From Leclercia sp. UBA7405 (lineage in GTDB: Bacteria; Pseudomonadota; Gammaproteobacteria; Enterobacterales; Enterobacteriaceae), in the NCBI GenBank assembly GCA_002469605.1, contig DKMV01000145.1:1-6077 (forward strand): a stretch of DNA of 6,077 bases. The letters run 5' to 3'. Under the pieces are notes generated by a model. The model was not told where the DNA came from. It was given only the letters and a program-made list of their open reading frames with translations, and ran no database searches. Below are positions 1 through 6,062 of this stretch, piece by piece; positions within the stretch are counted from its first letter, which is position 1, and every line of letters begins with the position of its first letter. A program made the translations under genes and the position numbers.

Positions 1-189
1 ACCAGCGGTCTGCTGCTGGTGAAACTGCTGCAGGGGGCGAGCCTGCGCGACGCGCTGGAGCACGTTACGGCGGCGGTTTATGAAATTATGATCGCCACCA
101 AAGAGATGCAGGAGTACGAACTGCAGGTGGTGGCGGCACAGGATCGTATCGCTAAGCCAGAGCACTTCTTCAGCGCCACGCGGCTGTAA
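1..189 (+). CDS. pdxY: Pyridoxal kinase PdxY, C-terminal end (5' part outside window)
   Basis: Frame 1 is open from the window edge to a TAA at 187-189 and gives 62 residues. They begin TSGLLLVKLLQGASLRDALE and end in KPEHFFSATRL, which closely resembles the C-terminus of E. coli PdxY as I recall it. PdxY is a cytosolic ribokinase-superfamily kinase that phosphorylates pyridoxal with ATP in the vitamin B6 salvage pathway. The visible TSGLLL stretch would lie in the last part of the ATP-binding fold; the substrate-binding and catalytic residues lie upstream and cannot be checked. The gene is convergent with gstA, as in E. coli, where pdxY follows tyrS. The paralogue PdxK is an alternative, but the tail sequence and the gstA neighbour favour PdxY. 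Confidence 0.93.
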   Translation, partial: TSGLLLVKLLQGASLRDALEHVTAAVYEIMIATKEMQEYELQVVAAQDRIAKPEHFFSATRL

Positions 190-194
190 ACCAA

Positions 195-219
195 GCCGGG
201 TGGCGTTGCGCCACCCGGT
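195..219. terminator. Hairpin between convergent pdxY and gstA (bidirectional terminator or REP-like unit)
   Basis: A perfect 10-bp GC-rich stem (196-205 with 209-218, arms CCGGGTGGCG and CGCCACCCGG) closes a TTG loop, and a G-T pair at 195/219 can extend it. It fills most of the 41-bp gap between the two convergent stop codons, so it can act on both transcripts. Neither side carries a real T-run: TAAATC follows on the + strand and CTTGGTTTAC on the - strand. It may therefore be a transcript-end stabilising hairpin more than a classical intrinsic terminator. The GCCGGGTGGCG arm resembles the REP-type palindromes of Klebsiella and Enterobacter. Confidence 0.65.
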
Positions 220-230
220 AAATCAGAAAC

Positions 231-836
231 TTAGTTTAACCCTTCAGCCTGCAGCGCCGCCGCGACGGTCGGACGCGCCGCCACGCGATCCATATAGGAC
301 GCGATATGGCCCAGCCCTTCCATATTCAGCTTCACCGCCCGCGCCCAGCGCAGCACGGTAAACAGATAAGCGTCGGCAATGGTAAAGCGCTGGCCGCAAA
401 TCCACTGGTCATCCTTCAGCGACTCGTTCACATACTGCAGTTTTTTCTCCAGCAGGGCACGCACGGTCGGCTTGTACTCCTCCGGCGTATCCGGGCGGAA
501 GAGCGGGGTGAAGCCCTTGTGCAGCTCGGTAGCGATGTAATTGAGCCACTCCAGCGTCTTGTAGCGCGCCACGCTGCCGGTTGGGGCCAGCAGCTGACGA
601 TCCGGTACCGCGTCGGCCAGGTACTGCATGATTGCTACACCTTCCGTCAGCAGCGTACCGTCGTCTAACAGCAGAGCCGGAACCTGTCCCTTCGGGTTGA
701 TGGCAAAATAGTCATCTCCGTTCTCTAGGCGTTTATTCATCAGGTCAACGCCGTTCAGGGTGAAATCTTTTCCGCTCTCCTGCAGCGTAATGTGGGAGGC
801 AAGGGAACAGGCACCCGGTTTGTAGAACAGTTTCAT
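231..836 (-). CDS. gstA: Glutathione S-transferase GstA (beta class)
   Basis: This cytosolic enzyme conjugates glutathione to electrophiles. The product has 201 residues, the same length as E. coli GstA, and is highly similar throughout. The N-terminal thioredoxin-like domain (about 1-80) carries the beta-class Cys10 in [10 protein letters not shown] and the glutathione-binding stretch [20 protein letters not shown], with its cis-proline Pro53. The helical C-terminal domain (about 87-201) has His106-Lys107, active-site residues in the E. coli enzyme, and the GST folding motif around FTIADAYLF. The ATG at 834-836 is preceded by AAGGAG (843-848) with a 6-nt gap. The gene is separated from dtpA by a strong terminator, so it probably has its own promoter in 849-890. 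The best pair I see there is weak: TTTACC (884-889) and TAGCCT (862-867) with a 16-bp spacer, giving an untranslated leader of about 18 nt. Confidence 0.96.
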   Translation of the reverse strand: MKLFYKPGACSLASHITLQESGKDFTLNGVDLMNKRLENGDDYFAINPKGQVPALLLDDGTLLTEGVAIMQYLADAVPDRQLLAPTGSVARYKTLEWLNYIATELHKGFTPLFRPDTPEEYKPTVRALLEKKLQYVNESLKDDQWICGQRFTIADAYLFTVLRWARAVKLNMEGLGHIASYMDRVAARPTVAAALQAEGLN

Positions 837-886
837 CGGTAACTCCTTTTGACTGAGGTTAAGGCTATGTTAGTGCGCGTTGGGGT

Positions 887-920
887 AAAAAAAAAGCCGC
901 TAACGCACAGTTAGCGGCTT
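887..920 (-). terminator. Intrinsic terminator of dtpA
   Basis: On the - strand, 24 nt after the dtpA stop codon, a perfect 9-bp stem (GCCGCTAAC, 910-918, with GTTAGCGGC, 896-904) encloses a 5-nt loop and is followed by nine Ts (887-895). Two A-T pairs can extend the stem. This is a textbook Rho-independent terminator. It separates dtpA from gstA, which lies downstream on the same strand. Confidence 0.93.
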
Positions 921-944
921 CAATTCAGTCGTTTCCCGATGACT

Positions 945-2453
945 TTACGCGGTAGCGGTATCGCTTGTTTTCGCGTCTTTGTCGTCGTCCTGAGTCATAC
1001 GATTCAGTTTTGGTGCGGTCAGCAGCATCAGCACGGCGATCACGGCGGTCGCAATACCAATCTGCATAAAGACGGTACCGTAGACGTTCAGCGAGAGCAG
1101 CGGATCGGTAACGTTTTCCGGCACCGCCATCAGGTTCGCAATCTTACCGGCGATAATCGCCGCACCGGCGGTGGTCAGGAACCAGCTACCCATGATGAAG
1201 CCCATCAGACGCTGCGGAACCAGCTGTGCCACCATCGCCAGACCCAGACCGGAGATCATCAGCTCACCGATAGACTGCAGGGCGTAGCTCAGGATCAGCC
1301 AGTTAACGGAGACGATACCCGCGTCGGTAGCAAATTTCGCACCCAGCGGCAGCACCAGGAAGGCACCGGAGCAGAGCACCATACCGATAGCGAACTTGTG
1401 CGGCATCGGCAGGCGGTCGCCCATCTTGTTATAGATAGCGGCCAGAATCGGGCTACCCACCATGATCCAGAACGGGTTCAGGGCCTGATACTGCTCCGGC
1501 TCGAACGCGATACCCAGAATAGAGTGCTCAACGTTACGGATAGCGAAGAAGTTCAGCGAGGTCGGCATCTGGCTGTAGAGTACGAAGAAGACGATAGCTT
1601 CAACCATCAGGATGAAGGCCACGATCATCTTACGGCGCGCAGCGCCCTGCATGGCGAAGGCTTCTTTAGCGAAGATGATAACGATACCCAGCGCAACCAC
1701 GCCCAGTACCGCACGGGCGATACCCTGGTTGTGCAGCAGCCAGGTGGCGATAGCAACCAGAACCACCACGCCCACGATAGTCGCCAGCAGTTTGCCCATC
1801 TGTACCGGCGCAAAGTCAGGCTTAGAACCGTAGTCCTTAACCCAGCTGCGGCAGAACAGGAAGTTCACGACCGTAATCAGCATACCTACAAAGCTCAGGG
1901 CGAAGGCCACGCTCCAGCCGAACTTCGCGGCCAGCCACGGGGTCGCCAGCATTGAGAAGAAGGAACCGATGTTGATGGACATATAGTACATGGTGAATGC
2001 ACCGTCCAGACGCGGGTCATCTTTCTGATAGCAGGTGGAGAGCAGGGAAGACGGGTTGGCTTTAAACAGGCCGTTACCCACGGCGATAGTCGCCATACCC
2101 ATATACACCACGGCGGCGTCATGGCCGGACCATGCTACCAGGCCATAGCCGATCGCCAGAACGATGGCGCCCAGCAGAATGACACGTTTGGTACCCAGCA
2201 CTTTATCGCCCAGCCAGCCGCCGATTGCGACCAGACCATACACCAGGGCACTGAAAGAAGAGAAAAGGGTGATGGAATCGGCTTCTGACATACCCAGCTG
2301 TTTAACCAGGTAGACTGCCATGATCCCTTGCAGACCGTAATATCCGAAACGCTCCCACAGCTCAATCGAGAAAATGAGATAGAACGATTTCGGTTGTTTG
2401 AAAGCATTAAGACTTATGCTTTCATCTGCTGGTTTTTTGTTTGCAGTAGACAC
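945..2453 (-). CDS. dtpA: Dipeptide/tripeptide permease DtpA (POT/PTR family)
   Basis: DtpA (formerly TppB or YdgR) is an inner-membrane symporter that imports di- and tripeptides with protons. The 502-residue product is two residues longer than E. coli DtpA and similar along its whole length. Family landmarks are present: the ExxER motif on helix 1 (Glu31, Glu34, Arg35, followed by FGYYG), Lys131 in [13 protein letters not shown], the [11 protein letters not shown] motif with Asn161, and Glu397 in [10 protein letters not shown], all known proton- or substrate-coupling positions. About 14 hydrophobic segments are expected for this family, and the tail after residue 482 is polar and variable. 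The start is GTG (2451-2453), as in E. coli, giving MSTANKKP. The Shine-Dalgarno sequence AAGAGG is 5 nt away. The gene ends at a strong terminator and has a 593-bp upstream gap with OmpR-like repeats. In Salmonella and E. coli, tppB expression depends on OmpR/EnvZ. Confidence 0.97.
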   Translation of the reverse strand: MSTANKKPADESISLNAFKQPKSFYLIFSIELWERFGYYGLQGIMAVYLVKQLGMSEADSITLFSSFSALVYGLVAIGGWLGDKVLGTKRVILLGAIVLAIGYGLVAWSGHDAAVVYMGMATIAVGNGLFKANPSSLLSTCYQKDDPRLDGAFTMYYMSINIGSFFSMLATPWLAAKFGWSVAFALSFVGMLITVVNFLFCRSWVKDYGSKPDFAPVQMGKLLATIVGVVVLVAIATWLLHNQGIARAVLGVVALGIVIIFAKEAFAMQGAARRKMIVAFILMVEAIVFFVLYSQMPTSLNFFAIRNVEHSILGIAFEPEQYQALNPFWIMVGSPILAAIYNKMGDRLPMPHKFAIGMVLCSGAFLVLPLGAKFATDAGIVSVNWLILSYALQSIGELMISGLGLAMVAQLVPQRLMGFIMGSWFLTTAGAAIIAGKIANLMAVPENVTDPLLSLNVYGTVFMQIGIATAVIAVLMLLTAPKLNRMTQDDDKDAKTSDTATA

Positions 2454-2458
2454 ATATA

Positions 2459-2464
2459 CCTCTT
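2459..2464 (-). promoter_or_regulatory. Ribosome binding site deciding the GTG start of dtpA
   Basis: AAGAGG lies 5 nt before the GTG (2453-2451) and only 3 nt before an overlapping out-of-frame ATG (2455-2453) in the string ATGTG. The spacing favours GTG. The ATG frame would give only 13 codons ([13 protein letters not shown], then TAA), so GTG is the functional start. Ribosomes could still choose between the two. Confidence 0.7.
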
Positions 2465-2521
2465 TTTTTACATCCCATATTAACGGGGGTGTTCATAGCG
2501 TAATGACCAGGGTCCATCCGC

Positions 2522-2533
2522 CTTATAGTTATA
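2522..2533 (-). promoter_or_regulatory. Candidate -10 elements of the dtpA promoter
   Basis: On the - strand, TATAACTATAAG offers two overlapping -10 hexamers: TATAAC (2528-2533) and TATAAG (2522-2527). Each matches TATAAT at five of six positions. Neither has a good -35 at normal spacing; the best for TATAAC is TTACCC with a 17-bp spacer, matching three of six. A good -10 with a poor -35 is typical of activator-dependent promoters, and the OmpR-like repeats lie 50-90 bp upstream. Transcription would start near 2515-2521, giving a leader of about 65 nt. This is inference from pattern only. Confidence 0.35.
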
Positions 2534-2583
2534 TTGGGAGGGGAAACGGCGGGTAATGTTCACTATCCTGACCCATCTGGCAA

Positions 2584-2609
2584 TACATTTGTAATAACCT
2601 GTTACATTT
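2584..2609. promoter_or_regulatory. Candidate OmpR binding region (TACATTT direct repeats)
   Basis: On the + strand TACATTT occurs at 2584-2590 and again at 2603-2609, 19 bp apart, close to two helical turns. The second copy sits in GTTACATTTA, which resembles the GTTACATATT half-site of the ompF upstream OmpR site. On the - strand the same DNA reads TGTAACAGGTTATTACA, with TGTAA/TTACA arms. OmpR dependence of tppB/dtpA is known from Salmonella and E. coli, which makes OmpR the natural candidate. The site is degenerate and other regulators are possible. Confidence 0.35.
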
Positions 2610-2632
2610 AACTGAGCCCCTACAATCGTCCA

Positions 2633-2689
2633 TTAATTCAAATGTTATTTAGCGTTAAATTTCAGCCAGACGGTTTTGCTGGTTTTTTT
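2633..2689 (+). ncRNA. Candidate small RNA, divergent from dtpA (speculative)
   Basis: A terminator-like hairpin with seven Ts (2664-2689) lies on the + strand, where no gene is found upstream. TACAAT (2621-2626) matches the -10 consensus at five of six positions, with a weak CTGTTA (2599-2604) at -35 and a 16-bp spacer, so a start near 2633 would give an RNA of about 57 nt. The TACATTT repeats overlap the -35 side, where an OmpR-type activator could act. No long reading frame fits: the ATG frame starting at 2642 reads straight through the hairpin. The RNA could also start further upstream and be longer. There is no expression evidence, and I recognise no known small RNA here. Confidence 0.25.
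2664..2689 (+). terminator. Terminator-like hairpin with T7 tract on the + strand
   Basis: CCAG (2666-2669) pairs with CTGG (2679-2682). The stem continues past a bulged A2670 with C2671-G2678, leaving a GGTTTT loop, and extends outward by G2665-T2683 and A2664-T2684. Seven Ts (2683-2689) follow. The form is that of a Rho-independent terminator, although the stem is short and bulged. It cannot serve dtpA or nth, which are on the other strand. Confidence 0.45.
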
Positions 2690-2829
2690 CACTACCGCTT
2701 AGGGGGAATATGGTGGGTGTGGCGATATGTTCTGCTGTCAACGCGCAAATGTAGTGATAAGGGCTGGAATCTGAAAAATAACTGGTCAGATATCTCGGTT
2801 AATTCCCCATCCGTCCCGTCACCGTAGGG

Positions 2830-2876
2830 CTTTGATATCCGTTTCGACACAAAAAGCTAACACCAGGTTATCAAAG
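2830..2876. repeat. 8-bp inverted repeat CTTTGATA / TATCAAAG
   Basis: CTTTGATA (2830-2837) and TATCAAAG (2869-2876) are perfect inverted copies separated by 31 bp. The right arm runs into the left edge of the CRP-like site. They could form a long-loop stem in RNA or be two sites for one regulator. Chance cannot be excluded. Confidence 0.4.
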
Positions 2877-2893
2877 TGATCGCGATCACACTT
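2872..2893. promoter_or_regulatory. Strong CRP (cAMP receptor protein) binding site
   Basis: The core AGTGA-TCGCGA-TCACA matches the CRP consensus TGTGA-N6-TCACA at nine of ten defined positions, and flanking AA and TT also fit the 22-bp consensus. The centre is a perfect 14-bp palindrome, GTGATCGCGATCAC (2876-2889), with GATC at 2878-2881 and 2884-2887. The site lies about 420 bp upstream of dtpA and about 350 bp from its likely promoter, so it may serve a different transcript. On the + strand GATAAA (2911-2916) is placed so that CRP would sit near -41. On the - strand TATCAA (2832-2837) would put CRP near -58. The target is unknown. Confidence 0.7.
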
Positions 2894-2922
2894 ATATAGA
2901 AAATTTCGCTGATAAAAAAAGA

Positions 2923-2944
2923 ATTAACCCGTCTGGTCGTTAAT
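2923..2944. repeat. Inverted repeat ATTAAC-N10-GTTAAT
   Basis: Two perfect 6-bp arms (2923-2928 and 2939-2944) are separated by 10 bp, so their centres are 16 bp apart. This lies 30 bp to the right of the CRP-like site. The left arm also belongs to GAATTAACC (2921-2929), whose inverse GGTTAATTC occurs at 2797-2805. The spacing would suit a dimeric regulator, but no family is identified. Confidence 0.35.
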
Positions 2945-3018
2945 AAGCCAAATAATCGCCATGCACCGGAGCGGTAAAGGAGATGGATCGTTGTGCAAAA
3001 CGCAGACTGGCAGAGTAG

Positions 3019-3048
3019 AGGAAAGAGAGAACCGTCGGGCGACGGTTC
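3019..3048 (-). terminator. Terminator of the rsx-nth operon
   Basis: On the - strand GAACCGTC (3041-3048) and GACGGTTC (3029-3036) form a perfect 8-bp stem with a GCCC tetraloop, followed by TCTCTTTCCT. The stem begins inside the nth stop codon (TGA, 3049-3047), so transcription would end immediately after translation. The tail is pyrimidine-rich and not a pure T-run, so efficiency may be moderate. Confidence 0.7.
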
Positions 3049-3682
3049 AGGCATAGACTTTCTCTTTGTACTCGCATAAATCTTCAATCAGGCAGGAGCC
3101 GCAGCGGGGTTTACGCGCAATACAGGTATACCGGCCGTGGAGGATAAGCCAGTGGTGGCAATCCACCTTAAACGCCGCAGGCACCACCTTCAGCAGCTTC
3201 TCTTCAACCTGTTCGACGTTTTTACCCGGTGCAAACTGGGTGCGGTTGCAGACGCGGAAAATATGGGTATCCACGGCAATAGTCGGCCAGCCAAAAGCGG
3301 TATTGAGCACCACGTTGGCGGTTTTACGCCCGACGCCCGGCAGGGCCTCGAGGGCGGCACGATCTTCTGGCACCTCACCGCCGTGCTGCTCCAGCAGGAT
3401 GCGGCAGGTCTTTATCACGTTTTCGGCTTTGCTGTTAAACAGGCCAATGGTCTTGATATAGCTTTTCACCCCTTCAACGCCAAGCGCCAGCATCGCCGCC
3501 GGGGTATTCGCCACCGGATAGAGCTTTGCGGTTGCCTTGTTGACGCTCACGTCCGTGGCCTGGGCTGAGAGCAGCACGGCAATCAGCAGTTCAAAGGGGG
3601 TGGTGTAGTTCAGCTCCGTCGTGGGATGGGGATCCGCATCGTGCAGACGCTGGAGTATGGCTAAGCGTTTCTCTTTATTCAT
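3047..3682 (-). CDS. nth: Endonuclease III, DNA glycosylase/AP lyase Nth
   Basis: Nth removes oxidised pyrimidines such as thymine glycol from DNA and then cuts the abasic site by beta-elimination in base excision repair. At 211 residues it equals E. coli Nth in length and matches it almost throughout. The helix-hairpin-helix motif LPGVGRKTANVVL (114-126) includes catalytic Lys120, and the catalytic aspartate is Asp138 in AVDTHIFRV. The C-terminal iron-sulfur loop has Cys187, Cys194, Cys197 and Cys203 in the C-X6-C-X2-C-X5-C pattern that binds a [4Fe-4S] cluster. The ATG shares one base with the rsxE stop (TGATG), with GGGAAGG just upstream, so translation is probably coupled to rsxE. It is the last gene of the operon, as in E. 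coli. Confidence 0.98.
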   Translation of the reverse strand: MNKEKRLAILQRLHDADPHPTTELNYTTPFELLIAVLLSAQATDVSVNKATAKLYPVANTPAAMLALGVEGVKSYIKTIGLFNSKAENVIKTCRILLEQHGGEVPEDRAALEALPGVGRKTANVVLNTAFGWPTIAVDTHIFRVCNRTQFAPGKNVEQVEEKLLKVVPAAFKVDCHHWLILHGRYTCIARKPRCGSCLIEDLCEYKEKVYA

Positions 3683-4380
3683 CAGGCCTTCCCGGGCGCG
3701 CCGTCCTCTACGTTCTCAACGCTGGCGCTGCGGGCGGCAGCGCGGTTTTTACGTTTTTCATCAATCAGATATTTAACCGCCAGCATCATGCCGAGACCGA
3801 TAAAGGCTCCCGGCGGCAGCATCGCCAGCAGGAACGGGGTATCGGTATGGAAAACCTCAATGCGCAGGGCTTTGGCCCAGCCGCCCAGCAGCGCGTCCGC
3901 GCCGTCAAAGAGCGTACCGTTGCCGAGGATCTCACGCATGGAGCCGAGCACGAACATGGCGCAGGTGGCCCCCATCCCGATGGAAAAACCGTCGAGAGCC
4001 GAGATGGCAGGATCGTTCTTCACCGCAAAGGCTTCCGCCCGGCCCACCACGATGCAGTTGGTCACAATCAGGGGGATAAAGATCCCGAGCGACTGGTAAA
4101 GACCAAAGGCGTAGGCGTTGATCAGCATCTGCACCACGCTCACGACCGAGGCGATGATCATGACGAAGATAGGAATACGGATTTCTGACGGCGTCCAGCG
4201 GCGCAGGGCAGAGATAGAGAAGTTGGTCAGGGTCAGCACCAGCGTGGTCGCCAGCCCCAGCCCCAGGGCGTTGGTGGCGGTGGAGGTGACGGCCAGCAGC
4301 GGGCACATCCCCAGCAGCTGCACCAGCGCGGAGTTATTTTTCCAGAGTCCCTGGACGATGACCTCTTTTACCTGGCTCAT
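3682..4380 (-). CDS. rsxE: Electron transport complex subunit RsxE (RnfE/NqrD family)
   Basis: RsxE is an integral inner-membrane subunit of the Rsx (Rnf) complex, which moves electrons across the membrane and in E. coli helps keep SoxR reduced. The 232-residue product is one longer than E. coli RsxE. About six hydrophobic segments run between residues 18 and 205. Cys26 in GMCPLLAV and Cys109 in [14 protein letters not shown] are the conserved cysteines that, with the matching pair in RsxA, hold the intramembrane iron-sulfur centre in structures of Rnf and Nqr. The cytoplasmic tail after residue 206 is charged and diverges from E. coli. The ATG overlaps the rsxG stop (ATGA), with GGAG 7 nt upstream, and the stop overlaps nth. 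Confidence 0.97.
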   Translation of the reverse strand: MSQVKEVIVQGLWKNNSALVQLLGMCPLLAVTSTATNALGLGLATTLVLTLTNFSISALRRWTPSEIRIPIFVMIIASVVSVVQMLINAYAFGLYQSLGIFIPLIVTNCIVVGRAEAFAVKNDPAISALDGFSIGMGATCAMFVLGSMREILGNGTLFDGADALLGGWAKALRIEVFHTDTPFLLAMLPPGAFIGLGMMLAVKYLIDEKRKNRAAARSASVENVEDGAPGKA

Positions 4381-5003
4381 GATGACTCTCCACAGGCCTG
4401 AAGATAGTTAAGTTGCGCAGGCAGCGTCTGGGCATACAGCCCCGCACGTTTTACCGCATTGACTACCGCACGCGGGGTAATAGTAGCACCGGTAAACTGA
4501 TCGAACTCGCCGCCATCTTTTTTCACCGCAAAGGCGGCATCATGTTCGCCGTGAATGACCTTGCCGGCGAAGTGTAAAATCCAGTCGCTGAGGCGAAGGT
4601 CAATCTTATCCCCGAGACCCGGCGTTTCGTGATGTTCTGTGACGCGGGTGCCCAGCACGGTGCCGGAAAAATCGGTGCCGACCAGCAGCTGGATCGCTCC
4701 GGAGTAACCATCCGGTGCGGTGGTTTCCATTACCGCCCCTACCGGCGTCCCCCCTTTGCGGGCAATAAACACGCGATGGTTACCTTTGCCAAGCTGCGGC
4801 GCCTGCACCACAAAGCAGCTTTGCTGCAGATCGTTATCATAGAGTTCAGACGGGATTACCTGATCGAACAGCGCTTTCTGCTGATTAGCAGCCTGCCTGT
4901 CGATAGTTGGTTTAGTGAGCTGATTTACCACCGCCGTCAGGCCGGTAAGGACGGCGGCGAAGATCGCCAAAGTCAGCCCGTGTTTTTGCATTGTCTTAAG
5001 CAT
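4377..5003 (-). CDS. rsxG: Electron transport complex subunit RsxG (RnfG/NqrC family, covalent FMN)
   Basis: RsxG is anchored by one N-terminal membrane helix (about residues 9-28) and its FMN domain faces the periplasm. Here it has 208 residues against 206 in E. coli. The flavinylation motif is visible as FTGATIT, and by homology with RnfG and NqrC the FMN is attached through phosphate to Thr174 (second threonine of TGAT) by the ApbE transferase. Conserved [10 protein letters not shown] (124-133) belongs to the same FMN-binding domain. The start ATG lies 9 bp after the rsxD stop, with GAGGA overlapping that stop as ribosome site. The stop overlaps rsxE by four bases (ATGA). This order, D-G-E, is the standard one for rsx/rnf operons. 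Confidence 0.97.
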   Translation of the reverse strand: MLKTMQKHGLTLAIFAAVLTGLTAVVNQLTKPTIDRQAANQQKALFDQVIPSELYDNDLQQSCFVVQAPQLGKGNHRVFIARKGGTPVGAVMETTAPDGYSGAIQLLVGTDFSGTVLGTRVTEHHETPGLGDKIDLRLSDWILHFAGKVIHGEHDAAFAVKKDGGEFDQFTGATITPRAVVNAVKRAGLYAQTLPAQLNYLQACGESS

Positions 5004-5012
5004 GACGGATCC

Positions 5013-6062
5013 TCAACGGTGCCCGTACACGCGCGGGCGCGTGTAGTAGTCGATTAGCGGTACGGTGATGTTGGCCAGCAGCACGGCAAAGGCGACGCCG
5101 TCCGGATAGCCGCCGAAAGAGCGAATCAACCACACCAGCAGCCCCGCCAGCGCGCCGAAAATCAGGCGGCCGCGGTTGGTCGTCGAGGCGGTGACCGGGT
5201 CGGTCAGAATAAAGAAGGCCCCAAGCATGGTGGCACCGGAGAGCAGGTGGATCTGCGGCGAGGCCAGCGAGTCCGGAGAGAAGATCCAGCCCAGGGTCGC
5301 GCAGAGTGCCAGGGAAACGAGGAAACTCACCGGAATATGCCAGCGAATCGCCTTCTGCCCCAGCAGGAAGAGGCCGCCCAGCAGATAGGCCAGGTTAACC
5401 CACTGCCAGCCCGCACCCGCCAGCACGCCGCTGTAGATAGGCATTTGCAGGATCTGCTCAACGCTATGCCCGGCATGCAGAGAGGTCTTAAAGGTATCCA
5501 GCGGGGTGGCCTGGCTGATGCCATCCACGCCCATGCGCAGAGTAGTCATATCGCCGCTGGCGCTCTGCCCGGTGAAGATCACCTGCAGGGCATCCATAAA
5601 GCCCGGGACGGTAGCGGCAATCTCATGGGGCGGCAGCCAGCTGGTCATCTGCACCGGGAAGGAGATCAGCAGCACCACATAACCGATCATCGCCGGGTTA
5701 AAGGGGTTGTGTCCCAGGCCGCCATAGAGTTGTTTCGCGATAATGACCGCAAACAGGGTGCCCAGCACCACCATCCACCAGGGGGCAAAGGGCGGAATAC
5801 TGATCGCCAGCAGCAGACCGGTGAGCAGAGCGGAGTTATCCGCCAGAATTTTGCTGACCGCCATCTTGCGCAGTTTTAAGACCAGCGCTTCGGCGGCAAG
5901 GGCGCTCAGGCAGCCCAGGATTATCTGAAACAGCGTCCCCCAGCCAAAGAACCAGAACTGAACGGCAATGCCCGGCACTGCCGCCAGGCAGACCAGTATC
6001 ATAATGCGCGATGTCTGGCGCTGGTTATGGGTATAGGGGGAGCTTGCGATTCGAAAGACCAT
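5013..6062 (-). CDS. rsxD: Electron transport complex subunit RsxD (RnfD/NqrB family, covalent FMN)
   Basis: RsxD is a polytopic inner-membrane flavoprotein of the Rsx complex that passes electrons between the RsxC and RsxG/E modules. The 349 residues compare with 352 in E. coli; the differences I recall are one glycine missing near 170 (SASGDM) and a two-residue shorter C-terminus. Several membrane segments are evident, including about 20-38, 75-115, 124-142, 241-262 and 298-340. The FMN-attachment threonine is Thr186 in [12 protein letters not shown], equal to Thr187 of the E. coli protein. The conserved [19 protein letters not shown] block follows at 275-293. The ATG directly follows the rsxC stop (TAGATG), with GAGGA 4 nt upstream. 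Confidence 0.97.
   Translation of the reverse strand: MVFRIASSPYTHNQRQTSRIMILVCLAAVPGIAVQFWFFGWGTLFQIILGCLSALAAEALVLKLRKMAVSKILADNSALLTGLLLAISIPPFAPWWMVVLGTLFAVIIAKQLYGGLGHNPFNPAMIGYVVLLISFPVQMTSWLPPHEIAATVPGFMDALQVIFTGQSASGDMTTLRMGVDGISQATPLDTFKTSLHAGHSVEQILQMPIYSGVLAGAGWQWVNLAYLLGGLFLLGQKAIRWHIPVSFLVSLALCATLGWIFSPDSLASPQIHLLSGATMLGAFFILTDPVTASTTNRGRLIFGALAGLLVWLIRSFGGYPDGVAFAVLLANITVPLIDYYTRPRVYGHR

Larger units (their letters stand above)
2454..3046. other. 593-bp gap between dtpA and nth, no convincing protein gene
   Basis: The gap is visibly more AT-rich than the flanking genes. From left to right it contains the dtpA leader and candidate -10 elements (2454-2533), OmpR-like repeats (2584-2609), a + strand -10-like hexamer and terminator-like hairpin (2621-2689), a 6-bp inverted repeat ATCTGA/TCAGAT (2769-2791), a wider 8-bp inverted repeat (2830-2876), a CRP-like site (2872-2893), an ATTAAC/GTTAAT inverted repeat (2923-2944), and the pyrimidine-rich tail of the nth terminator (- strand). 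Two 61- and 76-codon open frames (2642-2827 + and 2857-3087 -) look accidental. From memory, E. coli has a gap of similar size here, so this is probably conserved regulatory DNA and not an insertion. Confidence 0.7.

Noticed and set aside
939..1955. 338-codon + strand open frame antisense to dtpA
   Set aside because: It lies almost entirely opposite dtpA, and its translation is a low-complexity run rich in His, Gln, Arg and Asp with no recognisable domain. Long antisense frames are expected opposite GC-biased codons.
2736..2741. Perfect TTGACA -35 hexamer on the - strand
   Set aside because: No acceptable -10 is found at 16-18 bp; the bases there read CACCCA or ACCCAC. A lone -35 hexamer is not enough to call a promoter.
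2642..2827. 61-codon + strand frame beginning MLFSVKF in the dtpA-nth gap
   Set aside because: There is no Shine-Dalgarno sequence at a proper distance, and the frame runs through the terminator-like hairpin at 2664-2689. The residues show no domain or membrane pattern.
2857..3087. 76-codon - strand frame overlapping the nth 3' end
   Set aside because: It starts inside nth in another frame, crosses the operon terminator hairpin and the CRP-like site, and has no recognisable features.
5247..5879. 210-codon + strand open frame antisense to rsxD
   Set aside because: It is a shadow of rsxD with a biased Gln/Arg/His composition and no matching family or ribosome site. The same applies to + strand frames at 3137-3568, 3847-4188 and 4629-5057.
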